The position numbers were made by a program, and so were the translations under genes. From Neomoorella stamsii (lineage in GTDB: Bacteria > Bacillota > DSM-521 > Neomoorellales > Neomoorellaceae), in the NCBI RefSeq assembly GCF_002995805.1, contig NZ_PVXL01000026.1:1-64000 (forward strand): a stretch of 64,000 bases of DNA. The letters run 5' to 3'. The notes below the pieces were generated by a model, which made no database searches, was not told the origin of the DNA, and worked only from the letters and a program-made list of their open reading frames with translations. This document shows, piece after piece, positions 25,651 to 35,511 of this stretch (its first letter is position 1; every line of letters starts with the position of its first letter).

Positions 25651-26856
25651 ATGCACGAGGAAACTATTAAAAAGATTAAGGCTGAAGTAGAGAGGCACCG
25701 GGAGGACATAATCCAGTTTTTGCGGGATATAGTGGCCATCCCCAGCCCCAACGGGGACATCAAAGCGGTGGCCGAGCGCATTGGCCAGGAAATGAAAAAG
25801 CTGGGTTTTGACGATGTCTTCCTGGACAGCATGGGCAATATCGTCGGCCGTATCGGTAACGGCCCCAGGGTACTCCTGTATGACAGTCATATTGATACAG
25901 TCGACATTGCCGATTCCGGCCAGTGGCAGTGGGACCCCTATAAAGGCAAGATAGAGAACGACATCTTCTACGGCCTGGGAGCCGGGGATGAGAAGAATTC
26001 TACCCCGGGGATGGTGTACGGCCTCAAAATTATGAAGGATCTGGGCCTCACCCGTGACTTCACCCTTTATTATTTCGGCAACATCGAAGAGATCTGCGAC
26101 GGCGTGGCCCCCAACTCCCTGGTGGTCACGGACGAGATCAAGCCCGACTTTGTTGTCATCGGCGAGCCGACGAAAATGAATATCTACCGCGGCCATCGCG
26201 GCCGGGTGGAGCTGAAGGTTACCACCAAGGGCCGGACCTGCCACGCCAGCGCCCCGGAGCGCGGGGTCAATGCTGTTTATAAGATGGCAGAAATTATCAA
26301 GGGTATCAGCCAGATGGGGGACGAATTTATTGATGACCCCTTCCTGGGGAAAGGCTCTATTGCCGTCACTGACATTCACTGCAAGACGCCTTCCATCAAT
26401 GCCCTGCCCGATGAGTGCTTTATCTACATCGACCGCCGCCTGACCTTTGGGGAAACCCAGGAAATGGCCGTGGAGCAGGTGCGCAAAGTGGCCGCGCCCC
26501 ACGGCGGTATGGTGGAAGTGCTGGAATTTGATGAACCCAGCTACACCGGCTTTGTCTTTAAAGTAGATAAATACTTCCCGGCCTGGGCCTTACCGGAGGA
26601 TCACCTCCTGGTGCAGGCCGGCCTCAAAACCTATGAGCAGCTTTTTGGCCGGCCCACAGGCGTAGGCAAGTTGGTTTTCAGCACCAACGGCACCTACTGG
26701 ATGGGTAAAGCCGGTATCCCGGCCATCGGCTTCGGCCCTGGAGATGAGGTATATGCCCATACCGTCCTGGACCAGGTTCCCATCGAAGACGTCGTCCGTT
26801 CCACCGAGTTCTACGCCTTCTTCCCTACCGTTTTATGGGAGATGCTGGCCAGATAA
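25651..26856 (+). CDS. ygeY: M20-family metallohydrolase, YgeY type (selenium-linked hydrolase family)
   Basis: 401 residues. An M20 peptidase/deacetylase with first metal motif DSHIDTV (about residues 79-85), GLGAGDEKNSTPGM (about 108-121) in place of the usual D-x-K-G, NIEEICDG with the catalytic glutamate pair (about 147-154), GEPT (about 171) and a late metal histidine near YAHTVLD. The YgeY group is found next to selenium-dependent molybdenum hydroxylase genes in other bacteria, which gives it the selenium-linked label; none are adjacent here, though a selenoprotein selD lies 22 kb away. The substrate is unknown. ATG 25651 follows AGAGGGGG; a terminator follows. Confidence 0.82.
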   Translation: MHEETIKKIKAEVERHREDIIQFLRDIVAIPSPNGDIKAVAERIGQEMKKLGFDDVFLDSMGNIVGRIGNGPRVLLYDSHIDTVDIADSGQWQWDPYKGKIENDIFYGLGAGDEKNSTPGMVYGLKIMKDLGLTRDFTLYYFGNIEEICDGVAPNSLVVTDEIKPDFVVIGEPTKMNIYRGHRGRVELKVTTKGRTCHASAPERGVNAVYKMAEIIKGISQMGDEFIDDPFLGKGSIAVTDIHCKTPSINALPDECFIYIDRRLTFGETQEMAVEQVRKVAAPHGGMVEVLEFDEPSYTGFVFKVDKYFPAWALPEDHLLVQAGLKTYEQLFGRPTGVGKLVFSTNGTYWMGKAGIPAIGFGPGDEVYAHTVLDQVPIEDVVRSTEFYAFFPTVLWEMLAR

Positions 26857-26867
26857 ATAAAGAGCAT

Positions 26868-26900
26868 GGCCCCTCAATTGGGAGGGGCCTAAGTTTTTTT
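26868..26900 (+). terminator. Intrinsic terminator after the YgeY-type gene
   Basis: GGCCCCTC / GAGGGGCC stem, six-base loop, then TAAGTTTTTTT. Confidence 0.85.
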
Positions 26901-26951
26901 AACCCTGCTTATTTTAACCCGCCACTTATAGACCGTCCCGCCAGACGGCAA

Positions 26952-26996
26952 CCTGCTTTTGCCCTTGGGGCCTAAGGCAAAAGCAGGGATTATTTT
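26952..26996 (+). other. Second strong hairpin, possible backup terminator
   Basis: A perfect 12-base-pair stem CCTGCTTTTGCC / GGCAAAAGCAGG with a 12-base loop is followed by GATTATTTT. It follows the first terminator by about 50 bases; its function is not otherwise apparent. Confidence 0.55.
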
Positions 26997-27036
26997 ACAC
27001 CCGTCATGCTCCTGGCGAGTCTATTAGTATGTATGT

Positions 27037-27049
27037 TAGAATAATTCTA
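27037..27049. promoter_or_regulatory. Inverted repeat upstream of the Crp/Fnr-type regulator
   Basis: TAGAA-TAA-TTCTA is flanked on both sides by GTATGT or GGTATGT. It lies 66 bases before the regulator start and could be its own operator, but it does not match the classical FNR or CRP box. Confidence 0.35.
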
Positions 27050-27114
27050 CTGGTATGTTGGAGTGGCAACTACTTTTCCTCGGAAGATTAAGATTAAAAA
27101 GGGAGAGGTAAGTA

Positions 27115-27798
27115 GTGAAACGTTGTATTCTTTGTTTACAGGAGCTACCGCTATTTCAGGGATTGGACAGGACCGAATTTACCAGCGTGTGTTTGAGCGC
27201 CACGAAAAAACGGCTGGCTAAGAACACTTTTTTATTTCACCAGGGAGACAATGCCGGTACCTTATTTCTGGTGAAAACAGGCAAGCTAAAGCTGGTCCGG
27301 GTTACCGACGGGGGGAAAGAGATAATCCTGGATATTATTGGCCCCGGCGAAGTACTGGGCGAAACAGCATTGTTCCAGGAGCAGGAGTACCTCTTTAGCG
27401 CTATAACCTTGGAAGAAACGGGATTATGCTGTTTCAACAGGCATCAATTTGAAGCCCTGATTCAGAAAAACTCGGGTCTGGCCGTAAAAATTATCAGTTA
27501 TTTGGGTCAAAAGCTTTATAAAACCCTGGAGCACGTCGCCGAAACCTCAGGTACCTCTACCAAAGAAAAACTGTTACGTTTATTAATACGCCTGGCGGCC
27601 GAATACGGCCGGAAGGTTCCCAACGGAACGCTCATCGAACTGGAAATAACCCAGCAGGAGTTGGCCGACATGGTGGGCGCTTCTCGGGTGATGACAGTTC
27701 AGGTACTGCAACAATTAACAGAAGCAGGCATTATCGATCGCCAGGGTAAACACTATGTAATAAAAAGCGATCCCTGTATTGACAGGTTCTTTGCTTAG
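27115..27798 (+). CDS. Crp/Fnr-family transcriptional regulator with cysteine-rich N-terminus
   Basis: 227 residues. An N-terminal cyclic-nucleotide-type beta barrel (LFHQGDNAGTLFLVKTGKLK, about residues 40-59) and the capping sequence GPGEVLGETALF (about 78-89) are followed by a long dimer helix and a C-terminal helix-turn-helix with TQQELADMVGASRVMTVQVL (about 182-201). Cysteines at about residues 4 and 7 (RCILCL), 24 and 103-104 could hold an Fe-S cluster or sense redox state as in FNR. GTG 27115 follows GGGAGAGG. It stands 112 bases before a small flavin-fold gene it may control. Ligand and targets are unknown. Confidence 0.85.
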   Translation: MKRCILCLQELPLFQGLDRTEFTSVCLSATKKRLAKNTFLFHQGDNAGTLFLVKTGKLKLVRVTDGGKEIILDIIGPGEVLGETALFQEQEYLFSAITLEETGLCCFNRHQFEALIQKNSGLAVKIISYLGQKLYKTLEHVAETSGTSTKEKLLRLLIRLAAEYGRKVPNGTLIELEITQQELADMVGASRVMTVQVLQQLTEAGIIDRQGKHYVIKSDPCIDRFFA

Positions 27799-27909
27799 CA
27801 GTTATCCATGAATATGCAATCGCCCGGTGGCTATGTTAAAAAATTGACAGATCTTTTTATACAGGGGTGGTAGGATAATTGACAAATCACCAAAAGGAGG
27901 TTTTTTAAA

Positions 27910-28236
27910 ATGAGTTGCAGCAGTTGCGCAACGGGAATATTGACGCCGGAAATTAAAGAGGTGATTTCCCAGTCGGCTTTTATCCCTATCACTACTCTGT
28001 CAGCCAACGGTCAACCCCATCTCATAGTCGTAGGCAAAGTTAAGGAGGTGCGGGGAGACGACACCCTGGTTTTCGGGGTTTATAAAATGGAAAAAACCCG
28101 CCAGAATCTGGCTGCAACCGGGGTCATGCAGGTGGCCGTTGTTGCCGGTAAAAAAGGGTACCGTTTAAGCGGTAAAGCCCGGTCCGAGGGTAATGAGGTA
28201 CTCCTGACCGTGGAAAGCGTTGACGTCTTACTATGA
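27910..28236 (+). CDS. Small pyridoxamine-5'-phosphate-oxidase-like (FMN-binding split barrel) protein
   Basis: 108 residues. The pattern LTPEIKEVISQSAFIPITTL, then SANGQPHLIVVGKVKEV, then KTRQNLAAT is that of FMN-binding split-barrel proteins related to PNPOx. A short N-terminal CSSC pair (MSCSSCATG) may bind metal or a cluster. The role is unknown. The ATG at 27910 has a full AAAAGGAGG site. Upstream, TTGACA occurs at about 27845 and again about 30 bases later, so expression is probably independent of the Crp/Fnr gene before it but could be under its control. Confidence 0.72.
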   Translation: MSCSSCATGILTPEIKEVISQSAFIPITTLSANGQPHLIVVGKVKEVRGDDTLVFGVYKMEKTRQNLAATGVMQVAVVAGKKGYRLSGKARSEGNEVLLTVESVDVLL

Positions 28237-28637
28237 TCGCAGGCGCAGGTAACGTATCCGGTAAGTTAGTAGTGATCTGAATAAGCAAGGACAGGAGAGC
28301 AGCTGAGAAAATGATGTTTATGTATACGCTTAATTCTAGAGTCAGGGAGTGGTGGCAGGAGGTCAATTTAAATTGTCTGGGGCCCTTCCACCAGACTTCT
28401 ATCTAAATAAATTGCTTCTAGCGTGTAAACGATGCTGATTTATAGGATTACCTGAAAAGGCATCAGGAAGCAGAAGCCTGCATTGATAGGTACGGTAATT
28501 CGGCGTCCCTTGCAAGCCCAGGCATAGAGTAAAGTACATGGGAGAACCATTCACCAATTATTTGAAGGGTGATTATTAAGTTATTACAATTTAAACTGTA
28601 AGTTAAGCTCATTCAAAATTAAATGTACCAAGGAAAA
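28237..28637. other. Gene-poor stretch with possible remnant coding sequence
   Basis: About 400 AT-rich bases without a convincing gene. A plus-strand ORF of 31 codons (28312-28407, MMFMYTLN start) has no support. Around 28446-28533 one frame reads DYLKRHQEAEACIDRYGN after an in-frame stop; its natural look suggests the tail of a decayed gene. No structured RNA was recognised. Confidence 0.3.
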
Positions 28638-28686
28638 GGGATAGACCTGCGATATTCTGTCGACAGGTCTATCCCTCTTTTTATTA
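28638..28686. terminator. Strong hairpin terminator, 3' of the minus-strand DUF1638 gene
   Basis: A 12-base-pair perfect stem GGGATAGACCTG / CAGGTCTATCCC with a 14-base loop. TCTTTTTATTA follows on the plus strand and TTTTCC on the minus strand. It can serve the minus-strand gene and also ends any plus-strand transcript coming from 27910. Confidence 0.7.
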
Positions 28687-28720
28687 CCTGAAATAGGTAA
28701 AGTGCCTGAACTTGAAAAGA

Positions 28721-29293
28721 TTATTGATACTGTATCAGCTTCTGAATTAAATTGGTGATATGATTTAAACCCACCGGGCGAATTTCAATTGGTACGCCCG
28801 TGTAATCAAAAAACTCAAGTAATTTTTCCTCGTCGACTGAACTTATACCGTTATCCAGGAATAAAATTCTTTCGTACCTGCCAAAATTGAGATGTGCTTC
28901 GGTTTTATCCCATCCCAGGTTTTCCTCGAAAATTTCTTTCCAGTGCTGCAACCAACCCGGGGTCAGGTAAAAAGTCCTGGCTTCCTGGCTGAACTGTTCT
29001 CTTCGTTCCTGTCCAAGTAAAATGCCGATACAGTCGGGTTCCTCTGGCTGGCGGAAATTGTATTTCCGCTGCCAGGTTTTCATCTCAGGGTGACATTGGC
29101 TGCCATAAATTAAAACAAGATTTTTGCCGCAGCAATCTTCCAAAGCGGGCACAAGCTTCTGCTCTAACTTCCTGTTGTCGACATGGAGTCCGGGAGTTAA
29201 ACAGGAAAGTTCGGCTTTTAAATATAGGTCGTTTAAAACCTTCTTGAGTTCTCCGGCCAGAACGCTGCAACAGATAAATTTAAGGTCTGCCGT
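28721..29293 (-). CDS. DUF1638-family protein, apparently without a standard start codon
   Basis: About 190 residues. The cysteine-bearing start ADLKFICCSVLAGELKKVL, the middle CCGKNLVLIYGSQCHPEM (about residues 54-71) and the later FYLTPGWLQHWKE and LFLDNG segments match DUF1638, proteins found with methanogen-type and corrinoid methyltransferase genes; the function is unproven. In-frame GTG at 29152 would remove the conserved first 47 residues. Upstream of these there is only a TGA followed by GGA-GGC-GCA-ACA-ACG. A good GAGGAGG site lies seven bases before that ACG, so translation probably begins at ACG 29293 or the ATG has been mutated. No corrinoid methyltransferase is adjacent. Confidence 0.68.
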   Translation of the reverse strand, partial: TADLKFICCSVLAGELKKVLNDLYLKAELSCLTPGLHVDNRKLEQKLVPALEDCCGKNLVLIYGSQCHPEMKTWQRKYNFRQPEEPDCIGILLGQERREQFSQEARTFYLTPGWLQHWKEIFEENLGWDKTEAHLNFGRYERILFLDNGISSVDEEKLLEFFDYTGVPIEIRPVGLNHITNLIQKLIQYQ

Positions 29294-29462
29294 TGTTGCG
29301 CCTCCTCAAGCTTTAATTTTTTTAGGATAGCTTGATTATATAGCAGCAAAACATCGGAGTATGTAAAATAATTTACCCGATCTCAATTGGACTGAAATGA
29401 AATATACTTTTCTCTAGCAAAATGCTGCTAAAAGGGTAAAATAGAGGCTGAGGTGATGTTTT

Positions 29463-30341
29463 ATGGAAAGTATGGAATTACCCTTGTTTGAACGGGCCGA
29501 TTTCTGGGAAGAGGCCTGGCAGGAGGAGCGCCGGCAGTCCCTCTACGGCCGGCGCCGGCCGGATCGCGATGGTACCGGCTACTGGAACCGGCGCGCCAGT
29601 CATTTTGCCCACCAGACCGGTGGGGAAGAGGGGAAGCAGAGGGTGGCCCAGGTCCTCCACTGGCTGGGCCACCACGGCGGTTTGGACCGGGACCTGGAGA
29701 TCCTGGATATCGGCTGCGGTACGGGTAACTATGCCCTGCCCCTGGCCCGCCGGGCGCGGCGGGTGGTGGCCCTGGACCCGGCAGAGGAGATGCTGACCAT
29801 TTTAAAGGAGCGGGCCGGAGAAGAGGGCATAACCAATATTGAGCCGGTCCAGATGACCTGGGAGGAGGTGGACCTAGATAAACAGGGTTGGCGGGGAAGC
29901 TTTGACCTGGTCCTGGCCCTCATGAGCCCGGGGATTAAGGATGCGGCCACTTTAAGAAAAATGATTGCCGCTTCCCGGGGGGCCTGTTTCCTGGCTGGTC
30001 ACGTGCGCCAGGAAATCAGTGGCCGTAAGGAGTTGTGGCAGCAGCTCATTGGCGGGGAAATGCCGGGGATAGCGGCGGATGTCCTCTATATTTTCCATCT
30101 CCTCTATGCCTGGGGATATAATCCTTCCCTAGAGCTGGAGCAACGGGTAAGCACCAGGGAACTGGAGCCTGACCAGGCCATTGAGGAAATGGAGATTTTC
30201 CTTTATCCCCACCTGGAACTGACGCCAGCAGTACGCCGGGCCATTGTCGATTATGTCCAGGGGCACCTGGTGAACGGCCGCTACCTTTCCCGCCGGGAAA
30301 TGACGGCCGGGTACCTTTTCTGGAGCGTGAACCTTCATTGA
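29463..30341 (+). CDS. Class I SAM-dependent methyltransferase
   Basis: 292 residues. A Rossmann-type methyltransferase with motif I ILDIGCGTGNYALPLAR (about residues 80-96), an acidic motif II VVALDPAEEML (about 100-110) and motif IV FDLVLALMSPGI (about 146-157). The N-terminal FWEEAWQEERRQSLYG and YWNRRASHFAHQT segments are seen in clostridial methyltransferases found with corrinoid or DUF1638 genes, which may connect it with the divergent gene upstream. The acceptor is unknown. ATG 29463 follows GAGGTGAT. The alaS promoter overlaps its stop codon. Confidence 0.82.
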   Translation: MESMELPLFERADFWEEAWQEERRQSLYGRRRPDRDGTGYWNRRASHFAHQTGGEEGKQRVAQVLHWLGHHGGLDRDLEILDIGCGTGNYALPLARRARRVVALDPAEEMLTILKERAGEEGITNIEPVQMTWEEVDLDKQGWRGSFDLVLALMSPGIKDAATLRKMIAASRGACFLAGHVRQEISGRKELWQQLIGGEMPGIAADVLYIFHLLYAWGYNPSLELEQRVSTRELEPDQAIEEMEIFLYPHLELTPAVRRAIVDYVQGHLVNGRYLSRREMTAGYLFWSVNLH

Positions 30342-30366
30342 CAACCTTCGCCGCTTCAGGTATAAT
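30338..30366 (+). promoter_or_regulatory. Perfect consensus promoter of alaS
   Basis: TTGACA (30338-30343), exactly 17 bases, TATAAT (30361-30366). The -35 hexamer contains the stop codon of the methyltransferase gene. Start of RNA is expected near 30373. Confidence 0.85.
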
Positions 30367-30387
30367 GTAGAAAAATTTAGCCGGGAG

Positions 30388-30427
30388 AACCTCGTTCACC
30401 GCCCCGGGGCGGGGGCGAGGTTTAGTT
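30388..30427 (+). promoter_or_regulatory. Leader hairpin before alaS, possible attenuator
   Basis: AACCTCG pairs with CGAGGTT around a very GC-rich loop containing GCCCCGGGGC, and is followed by TAGTTTT. The U-run is weak, so it may slow rather than end transcription. The leader is too short for a T-box. Confidence 0.45.
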
Positions 30428-30442
30428 TTGACGAGGAGTTGA

Positions 30443-33094
<2,652 letters not shown>

Positions 33095-33129
33095 GAGAGA
33101 ACCGGGAAACCGCAAGGAGTGTGAAGGTA

Positions 33130-33381
33130 ATGTCCGGGGACATGCAGGAAACAATGATGTTTAAAGTGGATAAAGAGGAGAAGGTTAAGGTCCGGGATGT
33201 GCTGGTAGAAGTGCAGGCAGCTTTAAAGGAAAAGGGGTACGATCCCATAAACCAGTTAATCGGCTACCTCCTCTCAGGGGACCCGGCTTACATTACCAGC
33301 CATAAGGGGGCCCGCAATTTGATTCGTCGGGTGGAGCGCGACGAAATTATCGCTGAGTTACTGAAGAGTTATTTAACTTAA
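33130..33381 (+). CDS. UPF0297 (IreB/YrzL family) regulatory protein
   Basis: 83 residues with the family sequence [10 protein letters not shown] near the start and [20 protein letters not shown] and [19 protein letters not shown] in the middle. In Enterococcus the homologue IreB is phosphorylated by the serine/threonine kinase IreK and affects cephalosporin resistance; the molecular role elsewhere is unknown. ATG 33130 matches the family start; GTG 33121 sits too close to AAGGAG. It is a standard companion of alaS and yqgF in Firmicutes. Confidence 0.9.
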   Translation: MSGDMQETMMFKVDKEEKVKVRDVLVEVQAALKEKGYDPINQLIGYLLSGDPAYITSHKGARNLIRRVERDEIIAELLKSYLT

Positions 33382-33398
33382 ATGGGAGGCTGATACCC

Positions 33399-33695
33399 AT
33401 GGCCCTGTCTGATGTGGAGTTGACGGTCAACCTCTATACAGAAGGCGATAAGTTTTTTGACCTCCTGAAGGCCGCAGTACGTGACTGGCAGGGGGGCTGG
33501 GGGCATGAACGAGAACGGGCGGCCTATGCCCTGGAGCTTTACCAGCGCAGCCTCCAAACCATGCGCGCCCACCTGGAGGAAGCCCGGGTGAAGGCCGAAG
33601 GAGGTTTCTTTACTGACCAGGATCAACGGATTTTGAACCGTACCGAAGAAAAGCTGGCTTACTGGGAGAAGAAGCTAGCCGAAATCAAGAAATAG
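33399..33695 (+). CDS. Hypothetical helical protein
   Basis: 98 residues, almost wholly alpha-helical by appearance, charged, no cysteine, and ending in the coiled-coil-like ILNRTEEKLAYWEKKLAEIKK. No motif is recognised. It has AATGGGAGG before ATG 33399 and lies 17 bases after UPF0297 and 20 before the aldo/keto reductase, so it is part of the alaS-yqgF transcript. Confidence 0.65.
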   Translation: MALSDVELTVNLYTEGDKFFDLLKAAVRDWQGGWGHERERAAYALELYQRSLQTMRAHLEEARVKAEGGFFTDQDQRILNRTEEKLAYWEKKLAEIKK

Positions 33696-33715
33696 ATAAT
33701 CAGGAAGTTAGCGCC

Positions 33716-34663
33716 ATGTTCTATACCACCCTGGGAGCCAGCGGGATCAGGGTATCCCGCCTGTGCTTTGGCTCCTTGACCATAGGCCCGCTCCAGGCGG
33801 GCCTGAGTATTGCTACCGGGGCCAGCCTCATTCGCCGCGCCCTGGAACTGGGCGTCAACTTTATCGACACAGCTCAGTGTTACGCCAATTATCCTTATAT
33901 CAAGGCCGCCCTGCAGGGCTGGCAGGAACCGGTGGTCGTGGCCACCAAGTCCTACGACTACACGGCAGCAGGTATGGCCCGGAGCTTAGAAGAGGCCCGG
34001 CGGGAGTTGGACCGGGATGTTATTGATATCTTTTTACTCCACGAGCAGGAAACGGCTCTGACCCTGGCCGGCCACCGGCTGGCCCTGGAGTACCTCCTGG
34101 AAGCCAAAGAACGCGGTCTGGTGCGGGCCGTGGGTATCTCTTCCCATGCTGTAGCAGCGGTACGGGCGGCAGCCATGATGCCGGAGATCGACATTATCCA
34201 TCCCCTGTACAACCAGGCGGGGCTGGGGATACTGGACGGCAGCAGGGAGGAGATGCTGGCTGCCATTACCCTGGCCCATACTAACGGCAAGGGGATCTAT
34301 GCCATGAAGGCCCTGGGTGGCGGCCACCTGGTATCTAGCGCGCGGCAGGCCCTGGAGTTTGTCCTGGCCACCCCGGTCATTGATGCCGTAGCCGTGGGCA
34401 TGCAGTCCCTGGCCGAGGTAGAGGTAAATGTCGCCTGGTTTAGCGGCCGGGAACCGGCGGCGGAATTGCTGGCGGAGGTCCAGGGGCGGAAGCGCCGGCT
34501 CCTGGTGGAAGACTGGTGCCGGGGTTGCGGGTCCTGCGTCAAGCGCTGTCCCCAGGGAGCCCTGGAACTGGCAGGCGGGCGGGCGGTAGTTGATCCGGAT
34601 AAGTGCATCCTCTGCGGTTATTGCGCCGGCGCCTGCCGCGATTTTTGCCTTAAGGTGATTTGA
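33716..34663 (+). CDS. Aldo/keto reductase fused to a two-cluster ferredoxin domain
   Basis: 315 residues. The first 250 form an aldo/keto-reductase barrel (SGIRVSRLCFGSLTIGPLQA; catalytic-type D50, Y55 and K near ATKSYDY; FLLHEQE). The last 55 hold two ferredoxin motifs, CRGCGSCVKRCP (about residues 263-274) and CILCGYCAGACRD (about 295-307). Such fusions are widespread in anaerobes; they probably pair a reductase with Fe-S electron transfer, but no substrate is known. The ATG at 33716 has CAGGAAG before it. It ends just before yqgF. Confidence 0.85.
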   Translation: MFYTTLGASGIRVSRLCFGSLTIGPLQAGLSIATGASLIRRALELGVNFIDTAQCYANYPYIKAALQGWQEPVVVATKSYDYTAAGMARSLEEARRELDRDVIDIFLLHEQETALTLAGHRLALEYLLEAKERGLVRAVGISSHAVAAVRAAAMMPEIDIIHPLYNQAGLGILDGSREEMLAAITLAHTNGKGIYAMKALGGGHLVSSARQALEFVLATPVIDAVAVGMQSLAEVEVNVAWFSGREPAAELLAEVQGRKRRLLVEDWCRGCGSCVKRCPQGALELAGGRAVVDPDKCILCGYCAGACRDFCLKVI

Positions 34664-34664
34664 A

Positions 34665-35087
34665 TTGCGCATTATGGGACTGGATGTCGGCAGTAAAACC
34701 ATTGGCGTGGCCGTTAGCGACCCTCTAGGCTGGACGGCCCAGGGCGTGACCACCATTCGCCGGAAAAGTAAGGCTGCCGATGTGGACGCCCTGAAGCAAT
34801 TAGTTGCCAGGTACGGCGTTGAAGAGGTGGTGGTCGGGCTCCCCCGCAATATGAACGGTACCTTCGGGCCCCGTGCTGAAGAAGCCCGCGCCTTTGCCGC
34901 CAGGCTAGAGGCGGAACTGGGGCTGCCGGTGCACCTTTATGACGAGCGCCTCACTACCGTAGCGGCTGATAAAATCCTCCTGGAGGCCGATCTTTCCCGC
35001 CGCCGCCGGCGGGCCGTTGTCGACCAGGTAGCGGCAAGTATAATTTTGCAGGGGTACCTTGACCGGCGGGGGCAAAATGGGGTATGA
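34665..35087 (+). CDS. yqgF: YqgF/RuvX-family 16S rRNA-processing nuclease (putative Holliday junction resolvase)
   Basis: 140 residues. An RNase H-fold protein with start MGLDVGSKTIGVAVSDPLGW (first acidic residue D at about 6), VVGLPRNMNGTFGPRA (about 64-79), and the final acidic residue in DERLTT/AVVDQVAASIILQGYLD. In E. coli YqgF helps mature the 5' end of 16S rRNA; a Holliday-junction role was proposed from structure. TTG 34665 follows TAAGGTG. It lies one base after the aldo/keto reductase stop. Confidence 0.92.
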   Translation: MRIMGLDVGSKTIGVAVSDPLGWTAQGVTTIRRKSKAADVDALKQLVARYGVEEVVVGLPRNMNGTFGPRAEEARAFAARLEAELGLPVHLYDERLTTVAADKILLEADLSRRRRRAVVDQVAASIILQGYLDRRGQNGV

Positions 35088-35117
35088 TAGGCCTATCCTG
35101 GAAAAAGGAGTGAGGAC

Positions 35118-35399
35118 ATGGCCGACCAGGAAAACACCATCGTCCTGACAGATGATGAAGGGCAGGAGCATGAGTTTGTTGTCGTGGATATCCTCAATGT
35201 CGAAGATGACGAGTATGCCATCCTGTTACCAGTGGCAAACGGCGATACCGGCGCAGGTGAAGCCATTGTTTTAAAGATCGGCCTGGATGACGATGGCAAC
35301 GAGGTCCTCTATGAGATTGAGGATGAAGACGAATGGCAAAGGGTGGCCCAGGCCTGGGAAGACGCCCTCGGTGAAGAAGAGGAAGAAGAGGAAGAGTGA
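35118..35399 (+). CDS. DUF1292 protein
   Basis: 93 residues, strongly acidic, with the DUF1292 pattern ENTIVLTDDEGQEHEFVVVD and LLPVANGD, and a glutamate tail. It is a regular companion of yqgF in Firmicutes. The function is unknown. The ATG at 35118 follows AAAAAGGAGTGAGG. A strong terminator overlaps the end of the transcript at 35408. Confidence 0.87.
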   Translation: MADQENTIVLTDDEGQEHEFVVVDILNVEDDEYAILLPVANGDTGAGEAIVLKIGLDDDGNEVLYEIEDEDEWQRVAQAWEDALGEEEEEEEE

Positions 35400-35407
35400 A
35401 GACGAAA

Positions 35408-35440
35408 AAGCCCGCCAGGTAAACTGGCGGGCTTTGCCTT
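35408..35440 (+). terminator. Intrinsic terminator after the alaS-DUF1292 transcript
   Basis: An 11-base-pair stem AAGCCCGCCAG / CTGGCGGGCTT with a GTAAA loop, followed by TGCCTTAAATTT. Confidence 0.75.
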
Positions 35441-35511
35441 AAATTTACTTTGTATCTCCAGTTCGGAGGGGGCATATTATGTTTTAAAAGAGTTGTGCGG
35501 GAAGTGGGCCC

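Noticed and set aside
25582-26502. 306-residue minus-strand ORF opposite the YgeY-type gene
   Set aside because: Antisense shadow; the plus-strand product has clear M20 motifs.
28312-28407. 31-codon ORF (MMFMYTLN start) in the 28.3 kb gap
   Set aside because: Only a weak ribosome site and no conserved feature; chance ORFs of this size are common.
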